DNA of 64,000 nucleotides from Anaerolineae bacterium (GTDB lineage Bacteria; Chloroflexota; Anaerolineae; Aggregatilineales; Phototrophicaceae): the NCBI GenBank assembly GCA_022820665.1, contig JAJEFB010000049.1, positions 124,001-188,000 of the forward strand, in the 5' to 3' direction. Made by a program: the position numbers and the translations under genes. Below the pieces are notes generated by a model. It worked only from the letters and a program-made list of their open reading frames with translations. It searched no databases and was not told the origin of the DNA. Below, piece by piece: positions 16,857 to 26,137 of the stretch (within the stretch, counting starts at the first letter, position 1; each line of letters begins with the position of its first letter).

Positions 16857-18410
16857 ATGCGTACAAATTTGCCACAGGCAGAGGACACCCAGCCTTTTCG
16901 CGACCGGTCGGAGGATACGCGGCCGGTGAATCCCGTGCGGCGGCGGGGCAGGGCGCGTCAGGCTCGGCGCTGGCCGCTGCTCTTGATTGTTGCGGTAACT
17001 TGCTGCACGCTGGTTATCAGCACCGTACTCTTTATCCGCAGCCTTCCCCCTGGTTTATTCTCTGGCATCGGCGCCGAGAGGCAGGTTACGATCAATCGGG
17101 ACGGTTATCCGCGCCAGGTATCCACGCGCGCCGAGACAATTGCCGAGCTTTTGGAGGAATCGGGTATTGCAGTACCGATGGATGCTTCGCTTTCTCATGA
17201 CCTTGAGGACGCGATATTTGATGGCATGATCGTCACGATAAAAGCCGCGCGTGATGTGACGATTGAAGTCGGCGACGAAGTCCAGGTATTGCGGACCCCG
17301 CTGGACAATCCCCTGGAGATCTTGAATAGCGCCGGAATCGCGGTCACTGACGATGACAAAATCCGAGTGAACGGCGCGCCGGCATATATCGACGCCTTGG
17401 CGGACTGGACGGTCCCCGCCGAACATATCGTAGTCCGCCGACCGCTAAGTTTGACCGTCATCGACAATGGCGAGCGATCCACTGTTCTAACCAGAGCCGA
17501 AACAGTGGGCGCGGCTATGGTCGAGTCCGGCATTGAGTTGCACCCCAACGACGAGATCAAACCGCCCCGGGACAGCGCCATCAGCGGAGATATGACGATA
17601 GTAATCGAGCGGGCGATACCGATTGCCTTGCGGCTGGATGGCGTGCTCATCGAAGTGCGCACCCAAGCCCGGCGCGTAGCCGACGTGCTGCAAGAGCTAA
17701 ACGCGCCTCTCTTCGGCTTGGATTATGTGATACCGAGCGGCGACACTGAGGTCGTCACCGACATGCTCATCGAAATCGTGCGCGTCACCGAAGAGCTCAG
17801 CGCGCGGCAGGAGACGATAGCCTTTGAACTGCGCTATGTGGCTGACGACGGATTGAGCCTCGATCAAAGGGTTCTTGCGCAGCCGGGGAAGAACGGGACG
17901 CGGGAAATCCGCAGCCTGGCGCGCTATGAAAATGGCGCCGAAGTCAGCCGAAATATTACCGAAACCGTCATCACGCAACCCCCGCAAGACCAAGTCATCC
18001 GCTACGGAACGAAGATCGATCTGCGCACAGTTGAAACGCCGGGCGGACCGCGTCTCTATTGGCGGGTGCTGTGCATGTTAGCGACCAGCTATCATCCGGC
18101 GGCGCTGGGCGGCGACAAGGTGACTTCGATTGGCTGGACGCTGGAAAAGGGCATCGTCGCCGCTGATCCAAAGATCATTCGATATCGGAGCGAAGTTTTT
18201 GTTCCCGGCTATGGCACTGCTTACATGGCAGATACAGGAGGACCGCGCAGCTCACGCTATTGGATTGACCTCGGTTACAGCGATGAAGACTGGGTTTCCT
18301 GGCGTCGCTATGTCAAGGTCTATCTGTTGACCCCGGTTCCGCCCGAAATCGACTATATCTTGCCAGCTTGGACACCGATCCGCAGCGTGCCCGGCGGCTG
18401 CGGCAATTAA
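16857..18410 (+). CDS. Membrane-anchored DUF348-G5-3D domain cell-envelope protein
   Basis: The 517-residue protein has a basic cytoplasmic N-terminus, one membrane span (about 38-60) and a long exported part. Three to four ubiquitin-like DUF348 repeats lie at about 76-310. A G5 domain follows (about 310-390, with LDQRVLAQPGKNGTREI). A 3D domain lies near 405-475 with Asp437, Asp459 and Asp471 in the expected spacing (VAADPKI, MADTGG, YWIDLGY). YabE and resuscitation-promoting-factor-like proteins share this architecture, and the 3D domain of MltA/Sps-like enzymes cleaves glycan strands. A role in peptidoglycan remodelling is likely. It is convergent with the PBP gene and overlaps its 3' end by 4 bp. 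Confidence 0.87.
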   Translation: MRTNLPQAEDTQPFRDRSEDTRPVNPVRRRGRARQARRWPLLLIVAVTCCTLVISTVLFIRSLPPGLFSGIGAERQVTINRDGYPRQVSTRAETIAELLEESGIAVPMDASLSHDLEDAIFDGMIVTIKAARDVTIEVGDEVQVLRTPLDNPLEILNSAGIAVTDDDKIRVNGAPAYIDALADWTVPAEHIVVRRPLSLTVIDNGERSTVLTRAETVGAAMVESGIELHPNDEIKPPRDSAISGDMTIVIERAIPIALRLDGVLIEVRTQARRVADVLQELNAPLFGLDYVIPSGDTEVVTDMLIEIVRVTEELSARQETIAFELRYVADDGLSLDQRVLAQPGKNGTREIRSLARYENGAEVSRNITETVITQPPQDQVIRYGTKIDLRTVETPGGPRLYWRVLCMLATSYHPAALGGDKVTSIGWTLEKGIVAADPKIIRYRSEVFVPGYGTAYMADTGGPRSSRYWIDLGYSDEDWVSWRRYVKVYLLTPVPPEIDYILPAWTPIRSVPGGCGN

Positions 18411-20659
18411 CTCTCCGGATCGTAAACCGCGAGCGCTTCTTCCTGCGATGGCAAGGGATTGAAGGAGCCCAGCCAGAATTCCGGATAGGGCTCGATCGCA
18501 GCCCCTTCGCGTATATCGAGGATGCGGCGGATCATAGGCGCCACGACTTCCGAGCCCTCGCGCGAATTGGCCATGACGCCGGCGAAGGCGATCCGCGGTT
18601 CATTCGCCGGGTAATAAGCCACGAACCAGGCGTTGGGCTGCCCGGCGGTTTCGGCCGTGCCGGTCTTTCCACAGACCGTATATGGGGCTCCCTCGAAGAC
18701 CCACCAAGCTGTACCTACATCCGGTATCGTCGTGACCTGACACATGCCCTCCCGCACAATCTCGAGCGCGTTCTCGTCCAAGCCCTGGCTGGGCAATAGA
18801 GTTGGCTGGTTTTCCTGTCGATAGTTTTCTGTGCCCGGCGTGCCCGTATGGCTGACGATATAAGGTTGATAGTGTTTGCCGCCATTGGCGATCATGGCGG
18901 TGGCTCCCGCCATCTGCAGCGCGGTCACCGTGACATTTCCCTGTCCGATGGCATTGTTGATGGCTTCCGTTGGCTCTTGCGGATTGGGATAGGCTACATC
19001 GCCGGCGGCTTCCTTGCCCAAGCCGTTGACGCCTGTTGCGCTGCCGAAACCGAGCCGCTCGGCGTAACTGGCTTGCAAGTCGGGATCTAGCTGGAACATG
19101 AGAGCGCCCACTTCCCAGAAGAAAGGATTGCACGAGGTCGCCAGCGCGCGGCTCATATCGACTTCGCCGGTGGCCGGCTTATTTTCCAGCAAGCGCCAAT
19201 CGTAGCGAACCTGGCGCGCGTCTCCAAAGCGTTCCTGTCCTTCCCATTTAATATCGCAGAAATAGGGGTAAGGATCGGGCAAGATGCCTTCCGAAGCGGC
19301 GGCAAGCAGCGTGACGATCTTGTAGACAGAGCCGGGCGTATGTTGTTCGGCGATCGCTTTGTTCGTGAATGGCGAACGTGTATCGCGGTTAAGGCGCGCC
19401 GTTCGATCCGGCACATCGTATTGCGTATCGGGATTGAAGATATGCGGGTCAAAGCTGGGATAACTAGCCATCGCCAATATCTCGCCCGTATTGACATCCA
19501 AGGCGACGATGGCGCCGCCAAGCGTGATGCCGCCCCAATTGAGCAAAGCGTAATTCACCGCATCCGACAGCGCCTGCGCGGCCGACTCTTGCAGATCGCG
19601 ATCGATGGTGAGCGTGACTGGCTGCGGGGCCAGACCTGTCGAGCCGCCGAGCTCGCGGACAACCGCGACCCCTTGCTCCACGATTTGCAGCGTCCGTTGC
19701 GGTTCGCCCCCCAAAACGCTTTCATAACTGAATTCGATGCCCGCGCGCCCGACCAACGCGCTCTCGTCTCGTCCGCGCGCTTTCCAAAAGTCCAGCAATT
19801 CAGCGGGGATGCGCCCGATATATCCCAGGACGTGGGTGGCGATGCCGTGGCCGTAATAGCGGCGCGTGCGATAGCGCGAAACCGTGGTGACGCCACAATC
19901 GAATTCCAAGTCGTCACGATAGGCCTCGTAGCGCTCTGGATCAATCTCGGCAATATGGAACAAAGTTTCCGGCAGATAGCCAGTGAAGATATTGCGCATG
20001 GTATTGATCTGCTGTCGGGTGACAATGGCGAGCGTGTTGAGGCAGTCGTCGATGTTGTTCATGTCTTGCTGGACGACATATAGGCTGTCGACCAAGCCGC
20101 CTTGTTCCGCCAGGAGCCGCCCCTCCCGATCGTAGATGTTTTCGCGCTGCGCGTAGCTGGTTTCTTCCTGGAGGCGCGCCCGGGCAGACATGCCATCGAA
20201 GATATCCATCTGTGACCAGGCGATCTTCCAGCCGCCTTCGTCGACCATACGCATGGCGCGTTCCCGGTCTCGAATACGCCCGAAAGTAGGGGACTCGATG
20301 ACGATGTCGTAGTCGACGACAGCGGTGCTACCCTGGTACGCGACCCCGCTGCGCGCGAGCGTGACGCCGGCGAAGCTGATGACGCTATGCGCCTCGGTAT
20401 AGCGATTGATGAATACCTGCCTGGGATAGAGTTCGCGGCTGCGCCCGGCGATGAGTCGGTACATGCTCTCGTAGTCTTCGTCGTTCCAGGCGTCGATGAA
20501 CTCGCGCAAGACATCTTCCGGATCGGCGCTGCTGGTTTCAAGGACTGCGGGCGGCGCGGTCGCTGTCAAAATTGAGTTCCGCTCCAGCAGGATCGAGTCG
20601 CAGGCGCCGAGTGTGAACAGGCAGATCAAGAGCAGGCAAAGCAAGGGTCTGGTGGTCAT
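18407..20659 (-). CDS. Lipoprotein class B penicillin-binding protein with MecA-like N-terminal domain
   Basis: The 750-residue protein starts with a lipoprotein signal (lipobox LGAC, lipidated Cys20) instead of a membrane helix. Residues about 45-155 form an NTF2-like domain as in MecA/PBP2a, and a PBP dimer domain follows (about 165-330). The transpeptidase domain has S444-V-Y-K447, S509-C-N511 and K665-T-G667, so all three active-site motifs are intact. It should crosslink peptidoglycan outside the membrane. The MecA-like architecture does not itself prove beta-lactam resistance. Its neighbour is the 3D-domain envelope protein. A promoter was not identified in the 275 bp upstream. Confidence 0.88.
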   Translation of the reverse strand: MTTRPLLCLLLICLFTLGACDSILLERNSILTATAPPAVLETSSADPEDVLREFIDAWNDEDYESMYRLIAGRSRELYPRQVFINRYTEAHSVISFAGVTLARSGVAYQGSTAVVDYDIVIESPTFGRIRDRERAMRMVDEGGWKIAWSQMDIFDGMSARARLQEETSYAQRENIYDREGRLLAEQGGLVDSLYVVQQDMNNIDDCLNTLAIVTRQQINTMRNIFTGYLPETLFHIAEIDPERYEAYRDDLEFDCGVTTVSRYRTRRYYGHGIATHVLGYIGRIPAELLDFWKARGRDESALVGRAGIEFSYESVLGGEPQRTLQIVEQGVAVVRELGGSTGLAPQPVTLTIDRDLQESAAQALSDAVNYALLNWGGITLGGAIVALDVNTGEILAMASYPSFDPHIFNPDTQYDVPDRTARLNRDTRSPFTNKAIAEQHTPGSVYKIVTLLAAASEGILPDPYPYFCDIKWEGQERFGDARQVRYDWRLLENKPATGEVDMSRALATSCNPFFWEVGALMFQLDPDLQASYAERLGFGSATGVNGLGKEAAGDVAYPNPQEPTEAINNAIGQGNVTVTALQMAGATAMIANGGKHYQPYIVSHTGTPGTENYRQENQPTLLPSQGLDENALEIVREGMCQVTTIPDVGTAWWVFEGAPYTVCGKTGTAETAGQPNAWFVAYYPANEPRIAFAGVMANSREGSEVVAPMIRRILDIREGAAIEPYPEFWLGSFNPLPSQEEALAVYDPES

Positions 20660-20934
20660 GTCTCGCGCTCTGGGCTGAGTTCCACTTTCGAGCGATACAG
20701 TCCGTGATCGCGTCGTTCTCTCCGGGTTGTCCAGGCATTATCGCCTCTGTTGCGACGCAAAGCAATTGCGCCAGCGTGAGCGTCGGTTGATCGCCTTGTC
20801 CCGCGACTACATAAGCGGCGGCATTATTGCCCGGCATATGGCAAGCAGGCGTCGACGGTCTTCGTACCCTCGCCCGCAAAACGCGTCAGCAAATCAAGTA
20901 TACTCTTTTCGTATCGACTGAAAGCGAGGGGTAT

Positions 20935-21675
20935 GTGACGACGACCTCCAAGCCCGAGAGCAGAAGTGATCGGATGCGTCAGCATATCTATCACAGGGCT
21001 ATCGAATGCTTCAGCGAGAGCGGTTATGATGCCGTCAGCATGCGGGAGATTGCGGCGAAGGCTGAGGTATCGGTCGGCTTGATTTACCATTATTACACTG
21101 GCAAAGAGGATATCGCTCGATGCTGGTATATCGAGCAAGTCGAAGCGCTGGCGGCGGCGATGGCTGGCTTGCCAGCGGGGCAGCTTGCCGATCGCTATCG
21201 TCAGGTGCTGGAATTGAACCTCCGTCGCTTGCGCCCCATGCGCGGGGCGATGTTGGCGCTATTCGCCGGCGCCATGCGTTCCGATGCCGCTGCCTCGTTG
21301 ATGGACAGCCCGTCGGGGCATCGCCTGTCGAGCGCTTATCGCCAGTTGATACTGGATTCAGACGACGCCTTGCGCGATACCGCGGCTACGGACCTGGGCG
21401 CCGTACTCTATATGTTTCACATGCTACTGATTGTCTTTTGGCTTTACGATCGCTCGCGCGATCAAGCGACGACGGAGAAACTTCTGGCATTTTGGCACGA
21501 GATGTTCAAGTTGCTGCGGCCGATGTTCTTCCTGCCAATGGTACCGCAGGGGATCGCAAAACTGGCGCGGATTGTAATGCCGGATCGCCAGCGCATATCT
21601 GATTCAGTAAGCGCCGCTGCGCAAGACGACGCGGGGAATGGTCAACATGAGAATCTCGATGTCCATGGACAGTGA
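20935..21675 (+). CDS. TetR family transcriptional regulator
   Basis: The N-terminal helix-turn-helix is clear at about residues 14-60 (HIYHRAIECFSESGYDAVSM, EIAAKAEVSVGLIYHYYTGK). The alpha-helical ligand domain that follows is divergent. The start is a GTG at 20935 with GAGGGG about 5 nt upstream, giving 246 residues. The frame is open to 20827, but that extension does not resemble the family. The C-terminal 24 residues overlap the 3' end of the convergent sugar-transferase gene. The target is unknown; the adjacent divergent PBP gene or its own promoter are candidates. Confidence 0.82.
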   Translation: MTTTSKPESRSDRMRQHIYHRAIECFSESGYDAVSMREIAAKAEVSVGLIYHYYTGKEDIARCWYIEQVEALAAAMAGLPAGQLADRYRQVLELNLRRLRPMRGAMLALFAGAMRSDAAASLMDSPSGHRLSSAYRQLILDSDDALRDTAATDLGAVLYMFHMLLIVFWLYDRSRDQATTEKLLAFWHEMFKLLRPMFFLPMVPQGIAKLARIVMPDRQRISDSVSAAAQDDAGNGQHENLDVHGQ

Positions 21676-23052
21676 CCAGTTGTCGATATAGTAAATGTCC
21701 ATGGCGCACATTTCGTCAAATGGCACGTTGCTGCGCCCGCGCACTTGCCACCAGCCAGTCATGCCCGGTGTAATCTGCAAACGGCGCGCATGCCGCGCCT
21801 CGTAGAGTTCCACTTCGTCCGGCGTTGGCGGGCGCGGTCCCACCAGGCTCATTTCGCCCCGCAAAACATTTAGGAAGTTCGGCAGTTCATCGAGGCTGGT
21901 ACGGCGCAGAAACTTGCCGAGGCGGGTGATGCGCGGATCGTCGACGAATTTGGGATGGCGCGGGTCTTCGCCCGAGGCTTGCAGCATCTCTTCGTACATG
22001 GCTTCGGCATCGGCCACCATGCTGCGGAATTTAAGCATCTGGAACTTTTGTCTGTTCTTGCCGACGCGTTCTTGTCGGAACAAGACCGGACCTTCTCCCT
22101 CCAGTTTCAGCGCGATTATTACCAGCAAGCTGATTGATGCCCACAAGGGGAAACTTAGCGCGACAAGGATCAGATCAAGGCCGCGTTTCAACACTTGATC
22201 GGCAGAGGTGAAGGGACGTTGCGCGCCGAAGCCCAAAAGCGGTATCCCATCCAGGTTTTCCACCTGCACCTGGCGGATGCTGAGTTGCATGAGTTCTGGC
22301 ACGATGCGCAAATCCGTGCCGGTCGCGCGGCAAATTTCCGACAATTCCTCGATGCGATCGTAGTGTTTCCAGCGGAAGGTGATGACGACCGTATCTACTT
22401 GCTGCTTGCGAATGACCTCTTCAAGTTGGTTGGTCGAGCCCAAAGCCGCAACGCGCCCTACGCTGACTCCCGCTTTGGTCTCGTCATCGTCCAGGAACCC
22501 GATCGGTCGGTAACCGAAGTCGGGGCGCGCCAACATCGTACCCAGCATATCTTGGCCGATATCGCCCATACCGACGATCAGCACGCGACGAATGCCAATG
22601 CCACGATGACGAAAATATGCCAGCACCCAGCGTCTTACCAGGCGCGACAAGGCGCCAATAATCGAAGTTAAGGCTGCCACGTATATCAACATCAAGCGGC
22701 TGGTTGCGGTGGGCTGCAAAATGAAAAACATCGCCAACACGATCACGATCGATACGGCGACGCTGCTGGCTATCAGATAAACCTCTTCCAGCCAGGAGCG
22801 CCCGACAATATTTCGATAGAGGCCGTTGCGTTGATAATTCAGCCAGATCAGCACGGCGTAGACCCCGGCATAGGGGACATAAGGCATGAAATCGCGCTGC
22901 GCCGGATCAAGGATGGGGCGGATAACTTGGAGTTCGTAGCGCAGTACATAGGCGAGGGCAAATACCAGAAATGCCAGAATGCCGTCAAGCAGCGGGAACA
23001 ACCAGCGTGGCTCAATCGTAGGTCGTTCGGAAAGCGGTCGGTTGGCAGTCAT
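21604..23052 (-). CDS. Undecaprenyl-phosphate sugar phosphotransferase (exopolysaccharide initiation, WbaP/CpsE type)
   Basis: The 482-residue protein has about four N-terminal membrane spans (about 15-130). A Rossmann-like CoA-binding domain follows (about 150-260, with VLIVGMGDIGQDML). A fifth hydrophobic segment precedes the bacterial sugar transferase domain (KRGLDLILVALSF, FRQERVGKNRQKFQMLKFRSM, DELPNFLNVLRGEMSLVGPR, PGMTGWWQVRGRS). Such enzymes move a sugar-1-phosphate, often glucose or galactose, from the nucleotide sugar to undecaprenyl phosphate, starting polysaccharide assembly. It lies 9 bp downstream of a glycosyltransferase on the same strand, so the two act together. No flippase or polymerase gene is in the window. 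Confidence 0.88.
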   Translation of the reverse strand: MTANRPLSERPTIEPRWLFPLLDGILAFLVFALAYVLRYELQVIRPILDPAQRDFMPYVPYAGVYAVLIWLNYQRNGLYRNIVGRSWLEEVYLIASSVAVSIVIVLAMFFILQPTATSRLMLIYVAALTSIIGALSRLVRRWVLAYFRHRGIGIRRVLIVGMGDIGQDMLGTMLARPDFGYRPIGFLDDDETKAGVSVGRVAALGSTNQLEEVIRKQQVDTVVITFRWKHYDRIEELSEICRATGTDLRIVPELMQLSIRQVQVENLDGIPLLGFGAQRPFTSADQVLKRGLDLILVALSFPLWASISLLVIIALKLEGEGPVLFRQERVGKNRQKFQMLKFRSMVADAEAMYEEMLQASGEDPRHPKFVDDPRITRLGKFLRRTSLDELPNFLNVLRGEMSLVGPRPPTPDEVELYEARHARRLQITPGMTGWWQVRGRSNVPFDEMCAMDIYYIDNWSLSMDIEILMLTIPRVVLRSGAY

Positions 23053-23061
23053 AAGCAGTTG

Positions 23062-24369
23062 TCAGAGCCGCTCGGCGGAAGCAAAATGATCTGCCGCGCT
23101 CGCGCAGGAATGGTATCTCGATTGTCGCATGAGTACCGTGGTATACATAATCAGTTCTTGCTCAACGCTCGTGGAATACGATTGCGTTTGATCCGTGGGT
23201 TGCGCCTGCGGGATTGCGTCGGACTCTTGTTTGTCCAGTGGCAGGCCGTGGGGGGCCAGGGCTTTGCGATAACTGTCGAGCGTCAATGCCGCGGTGCGCT
23301 CCCAGGAAAAGCGCCCGGCGCGCTCCAAACCCCTTTCGCGCGCTTCCTCCCGCCAGTCAAGATCTTGTTTGATGTTGACCAGCGCAGCCGTCCAAGGCTC
23401 GCTGTCCTCTGGCGGCAAGCAGAGCCCCGCGTCACCAGCAACCTCGGGCAAGGACGATACGTCCGCCGTGACAACCGGCGTTCCACAAGCCATCGCTTCG
23501 AGCACCGGAAGTCCAAAACCTTCATATATGGAAGGATACAGAAAAGCCTCCGCACTATTGTACCAAAGCGGCAGATCCGCGGCAGGGACAAAACCAACAT
23601 GCCGGACGCTGTCTTGCAAGCCCTCGCGTTCGATTGTCGCAAAAACATCATCGGTCATCCAGCCTTTGCCCCCGACCAGGAGCAAGGGCAGGCGCTGTGA
23701 GCGCGGCAGGCGGGCATATGCTCGCAGCAGCATCGCCAGGTTCTTACGTGGTTCCAGCGTACCAACAAAGAGCCAAAAGCGGGCGGGCAAACCCTGGCGG
23801 ACGGCAAACTGCTCGATCACCGAGACGGGTAAGGGCCGAAAGACCGACCTGTCGTAACCAAGCGGTGTCACATCGATATTGTCCGGATTTACGCCGAGCA
23901 GCCTGGTAAGATCTTTAGCCGTGCTGCGGCTGATCGACAGAACGCGCAGCGCCCGGCGGCAAGTCAAAGCTGTAAAATTGCGCAGGTACCAACGCCTTGC
24001 GGCGCTCAGTCGTTCGGGGAAAAGCAGAAAACTAAGGTCGTATACGGTGACCACCATGGGCGCTTTCAAATAGAGCGGCGCGACAAATGCCATGGCATGA
24101 TAAAGGTCGAACTGGCGCAGTTGCCGGGCTTGCAAAACTTGCTCCCACAAGATTCGCCGCCAAGAAGACGATGTGTCGAAGCGGGAGCGCGACATCGCGA
24201 CTCCGTCGAAGGAAGCGCGGCTGGACGCGCCTACCATCGCTTGAAATCGCCAGTCAGCAGGAGCCTGCGCCGGCATATACCTGAGCAGATGGGCGATATA
24301 GCTGTGAATGCCAGCCGACCGATAACCCGACTGATTCGACAGCAGGTGCGCATTGAGCCCTATTATCAT
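23062..24369 (-). CDS. Glycosyltransferase family 4 protein
   Basis: The 435-residue protein has the GT-B fold of GT4. The acceptor half begins at GLNAHLLSNQSGYRSAGIHSY. The nucleotide-sugar half has FVGTLEPRKNL and the donor-binding EAFLYPSIYEGFGLPVLEAMACGTPVV. It is related to mannosyl- or rhamnosyltransferases of exopolysaccharide pathways. A low-complexity tail of about 60 residues after the fold (from QESDAIPQAQP) is unusual and may be unstructured. It is transcribed with the sugar phosphotransferase 9 bp downstream, so it probably adds the second or a later sugar. The divergent neighbour is trhO, about 100 bp away. Confidence 0.85.
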   Translation of the reverse strand: MIIGLNAHLLSNQSGYRSAGIHSYIAHLLRYMPAQAPADWRFQAMVGASSRASFDGVAMSRSRFDTSSSWRRILWEQVLQARQLRQFDLYHAMAFVAPLYLKAPMVVTVYDLSFLLFPERLSAARRWYLRNFTALTCRRALRVLSISRSTAKDLTRLLGVNPDNIDVTPLGYDRSVFRPLPVSVIEQFAVRQGLPARFWLFVGTLEPRKNLAMLLRAYARLPRSQRLPLLLVGGKGWMTDDVFATIEREGLQDSVRHVGFVPAADLPLWYNSAEAFLYPSIYEGFGLPVLEAMACGTPVVTADVSSLPEVAGDAGLCLPPEDSEPWTAALVNIKQDLDWREEARERGLERAGRFSWERTAALTLDSYRKALAPHGLPLDKQESDAIPQAQPTDQTQSYSTSVEQELIMYTTVLMRQSRYHSCASAADHFASAERL

Positions 24370-24470
24370 GTCGTGAATTATAACATAAGTGCATACTGGC
24401 GGTGGATTCGCCCTGCACGGACGTTCCCAGCCCCAATAAAATGAAGTCTACGAAATAAGCGAGTCCTCTG

Positions 24471-25277
24471 ATGCAAAACGAAATTCTGATTGCCAGCTTT
24501 TACAAATTCATTCACTTGCCGGATTACAGAGCCTTGCAAGCGCCCTTGCGAAAGCAATGCCGGGAGGCGGGCCTGCGGGGCACGATACTGCTTGCGGAAG
24601 AGGGCATCAACGCCACCATTGCTGGAAGGCCCGACGCGGTCGAGCATGTGATGGATATCTTGCGGAGGGATCCGCGCCTTGCGGATTTGGAGATCAAGAC
24701 CTCGTTTCATCATGCGATTCCCTTTCAGCGCATGAAAGTTCGTTTGAAGCGCGAGATCGTCGCATTGAAAGTCCCGAGCCTTGATCCTAACAAAAAGGTC
24801 GGCGCTTATGTAGATGCGGTTGATTGGAACAACTTGATCAGGCAGGACGATGTCACCGTCATCGACGCGCGCAATGACTATGAAGTTCAGATGGGCAGCT
24901 TCCGAGGCGCGCTGAATCCCGGCACCGAATCCTTCAATGAACTGCCGCAATTTCTGTCGCAGCGCTTAGACCCCGAGGCGCATAAACGCATAGCCATGTT
25001 TTGCACCGGCGGCATCCGCTGCGAAAAGGCAACGGCGTATTTGCTGGAACAGGGATTCGACGAGGTATATCATTTGCGCGGAGGCATATTGCGCTATTTG
25101 GAGCAGGTGGATCCGGCGGAGTCGCTATGGCAAGGGGAGTGCTTCGTCTTCGATGAGCGCGTGACTGTGAACCACAGCCTACAAAAGGGCCGCATCACAA
25201 TCTGTGATGATTGCAAGGTCATTGTTCAGGCCGCGGACAAGAGCTGCGCGAACTGCGGCTCGGGCAATTTCTTGTGA
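24471..25277 (+). CDS. trhO: tRNA uridine(34) hydroxylase, rhodanese family
   Basis: The 268-residue protein matches TrhO/YceA: an N-terminal ferredoxin-like domain (about 1-95) with LLAEEGINATIAG, then a rhodanese domain (about 110-215) with the active-site loop FCTGGIRCEK and catalytic Cys178. TrhO makes 5-hydroxyuridine at the tRNA wobble position with oxygen. The C-terminus keeps two CxxC pairs (CDDC and CANC), a likely zinc knuckle, in a shorter form than in E. coli. It is monocistronic by position, with the glycosyltransferase divergent upstream and a gene-poor region downstream. Confidence 0.88.
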   Translation: MQNEILIASFYKFIHLPDYRALQAPLRKQCREAGLRGTILLAEEGINATIAGRPDAVEHVMDILRRDPRLADLEIKTSFHHAIPFQRMKVRLKREIVALKVPSLDPNKKVGAYVDAVDWNNLIRQDDVTVIDARNDYEVQMGSFRGALNPGTESFNELPQFLSQRLDPEAHKRIAMFCTGGIRCEKATAYLLEQGFDEVYHLRGGILRYLEQVDPAESLWQGECFVFDERVTVNHSLQKGRITICDDCKVIVQAADKSCANCGSGNFL

Positions 25278-25420
25278 TCAAAAATCTGCAAACGCTCACA
25301 TGATTCTCGGTTCTGCGCAACCGACGACCCGCGCAACAGGCGCGGAATCCCTTACATGTGATTTAACCAGGCACAAACCGCAATTGTTTTCAGTCAGTTT
25401 GTCGTAACAGATTCGGCAGT

Positions 25421-25519
25421 TCAGAAGAGAGCCGGTTGGCCGGCCAAGGCTGGAATTACCAGAACCAAAACCGCCAGTAACAGCACCGCCAAAACCCAGA
25501 ATAGCATCGTCATTGTCAT
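25421..25519 (-). CDS. Possible 32-residue single-span membrane peptide
   Basis: An ATG at 25519 is immediately preceded on the coding strand by a run of 13 G, which could act as a ribosome site. Three in-frame ATG codons occur in the first five positions (MTMTM). The rest is a continuous hydrophobic helix rich in Leu, Val and Ala, ending in a short polar tail (GQPALF) before TGA. It is below the size that gene finders normally report and has no recognised family. A -10-like TACAAT lies upstream on the same strand. It could be a real small membrane protein or a chance hydrophobic frame. Confidence 0.35.
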   Translation of the reverse strand: MTMTMLFWVLAVLLLAVLVLVIPALAGQPALF

Positions 25520-25532
25520 CCCCCCCCCCCCC
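25520..25532. repeat. Homopolymer run of 13 C (G on the minus strand)
   Basis: Thirteen consecutive C are read at 25520-25532 directly upstream of the small ORF. Such runs are prone to slippage and also to sequencing error. Confidence 0.85.
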
Positions 25533-26074
25533 ACTTTGTAGTCATCGTTCTATTGTAATAAAAAAACAAATCCCACATTCACAAAAGCCTAGAATGTTGG
25601 AAATTGCTTATACTAATATTCTTGTCTTAGCTTTCGCTCATCTCAACCCAGGTAGCGCATTGTGACAGAATAATTGCGAAATGTACCGGGCGCGCAAACA
25701 CGCTGAGGATGAGCTTTTTCTCTATATACCTTATCACAGAACGGTCTAAGCACGCAAGCGACTGTTGTCACAAATGACGTCGCAAAAGTACCTGCTCGCT
25801 ATATCTTTCCGGTTGCAGGCAAGTATTCCTTTCCTGCGAGCGGGGAGAGTGACCGAGGGCGACCAGACTTGCGATAATGATACTCTGTATAAGTGATGTT
25901 ATAGCAATATTCTATAACTATGTATTATCCTGATCTTGGCGCTCACTGGCAGCGGAATATCGTTTCTCCGGTTCTTAGCCGATCCGCGGTCAAACGCTGA
26001 CGAGTAGATAAAGTGTGAAGCCGTCCCGGCATAAAAGTAACTGAGTCAAGAGACCGCCTGAGCAATTTCTTGCC

Positions 26075-26103
26075 TCTACACAGGACCCAAGCTGACGTAT
26101 AAT
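26075..26103 (+). promoter_or_regulatory. Promoter of the phosphoesterase gene
   Basis: TCTACA (26075-26080) and the perfect TATAAT (26098-26103) are separated by 17 bp. The start would fall about 28 nt before the ATG at 26138. Confidence 0.6.
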
Positions 26104-26137
26104 AGTTCTTGTAGTGAACGGTTAAGGTCTGGTGTGG

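Larger units (their letters stand above)
25278..26137. other. Gene-poor 860-bp stretch
   Basis: No conserved gene was recognised. It holds a possible 32-codon membrane peptide (25421-25519), a 13-base C run (25520-25532), AT-rich sequence from about 25550 to 25650, and the promoter of the phosphoesterase gene near its right end. Confidence 0.5.

Noticed and set aside
20538..20879. Minus-strand frame of 113 codons upstream of and into the PBP gene
   Set aside because: It runs into the PBP coding region in another frame, matches no family and ends in an obvious shadow; at most a decayed remnant.
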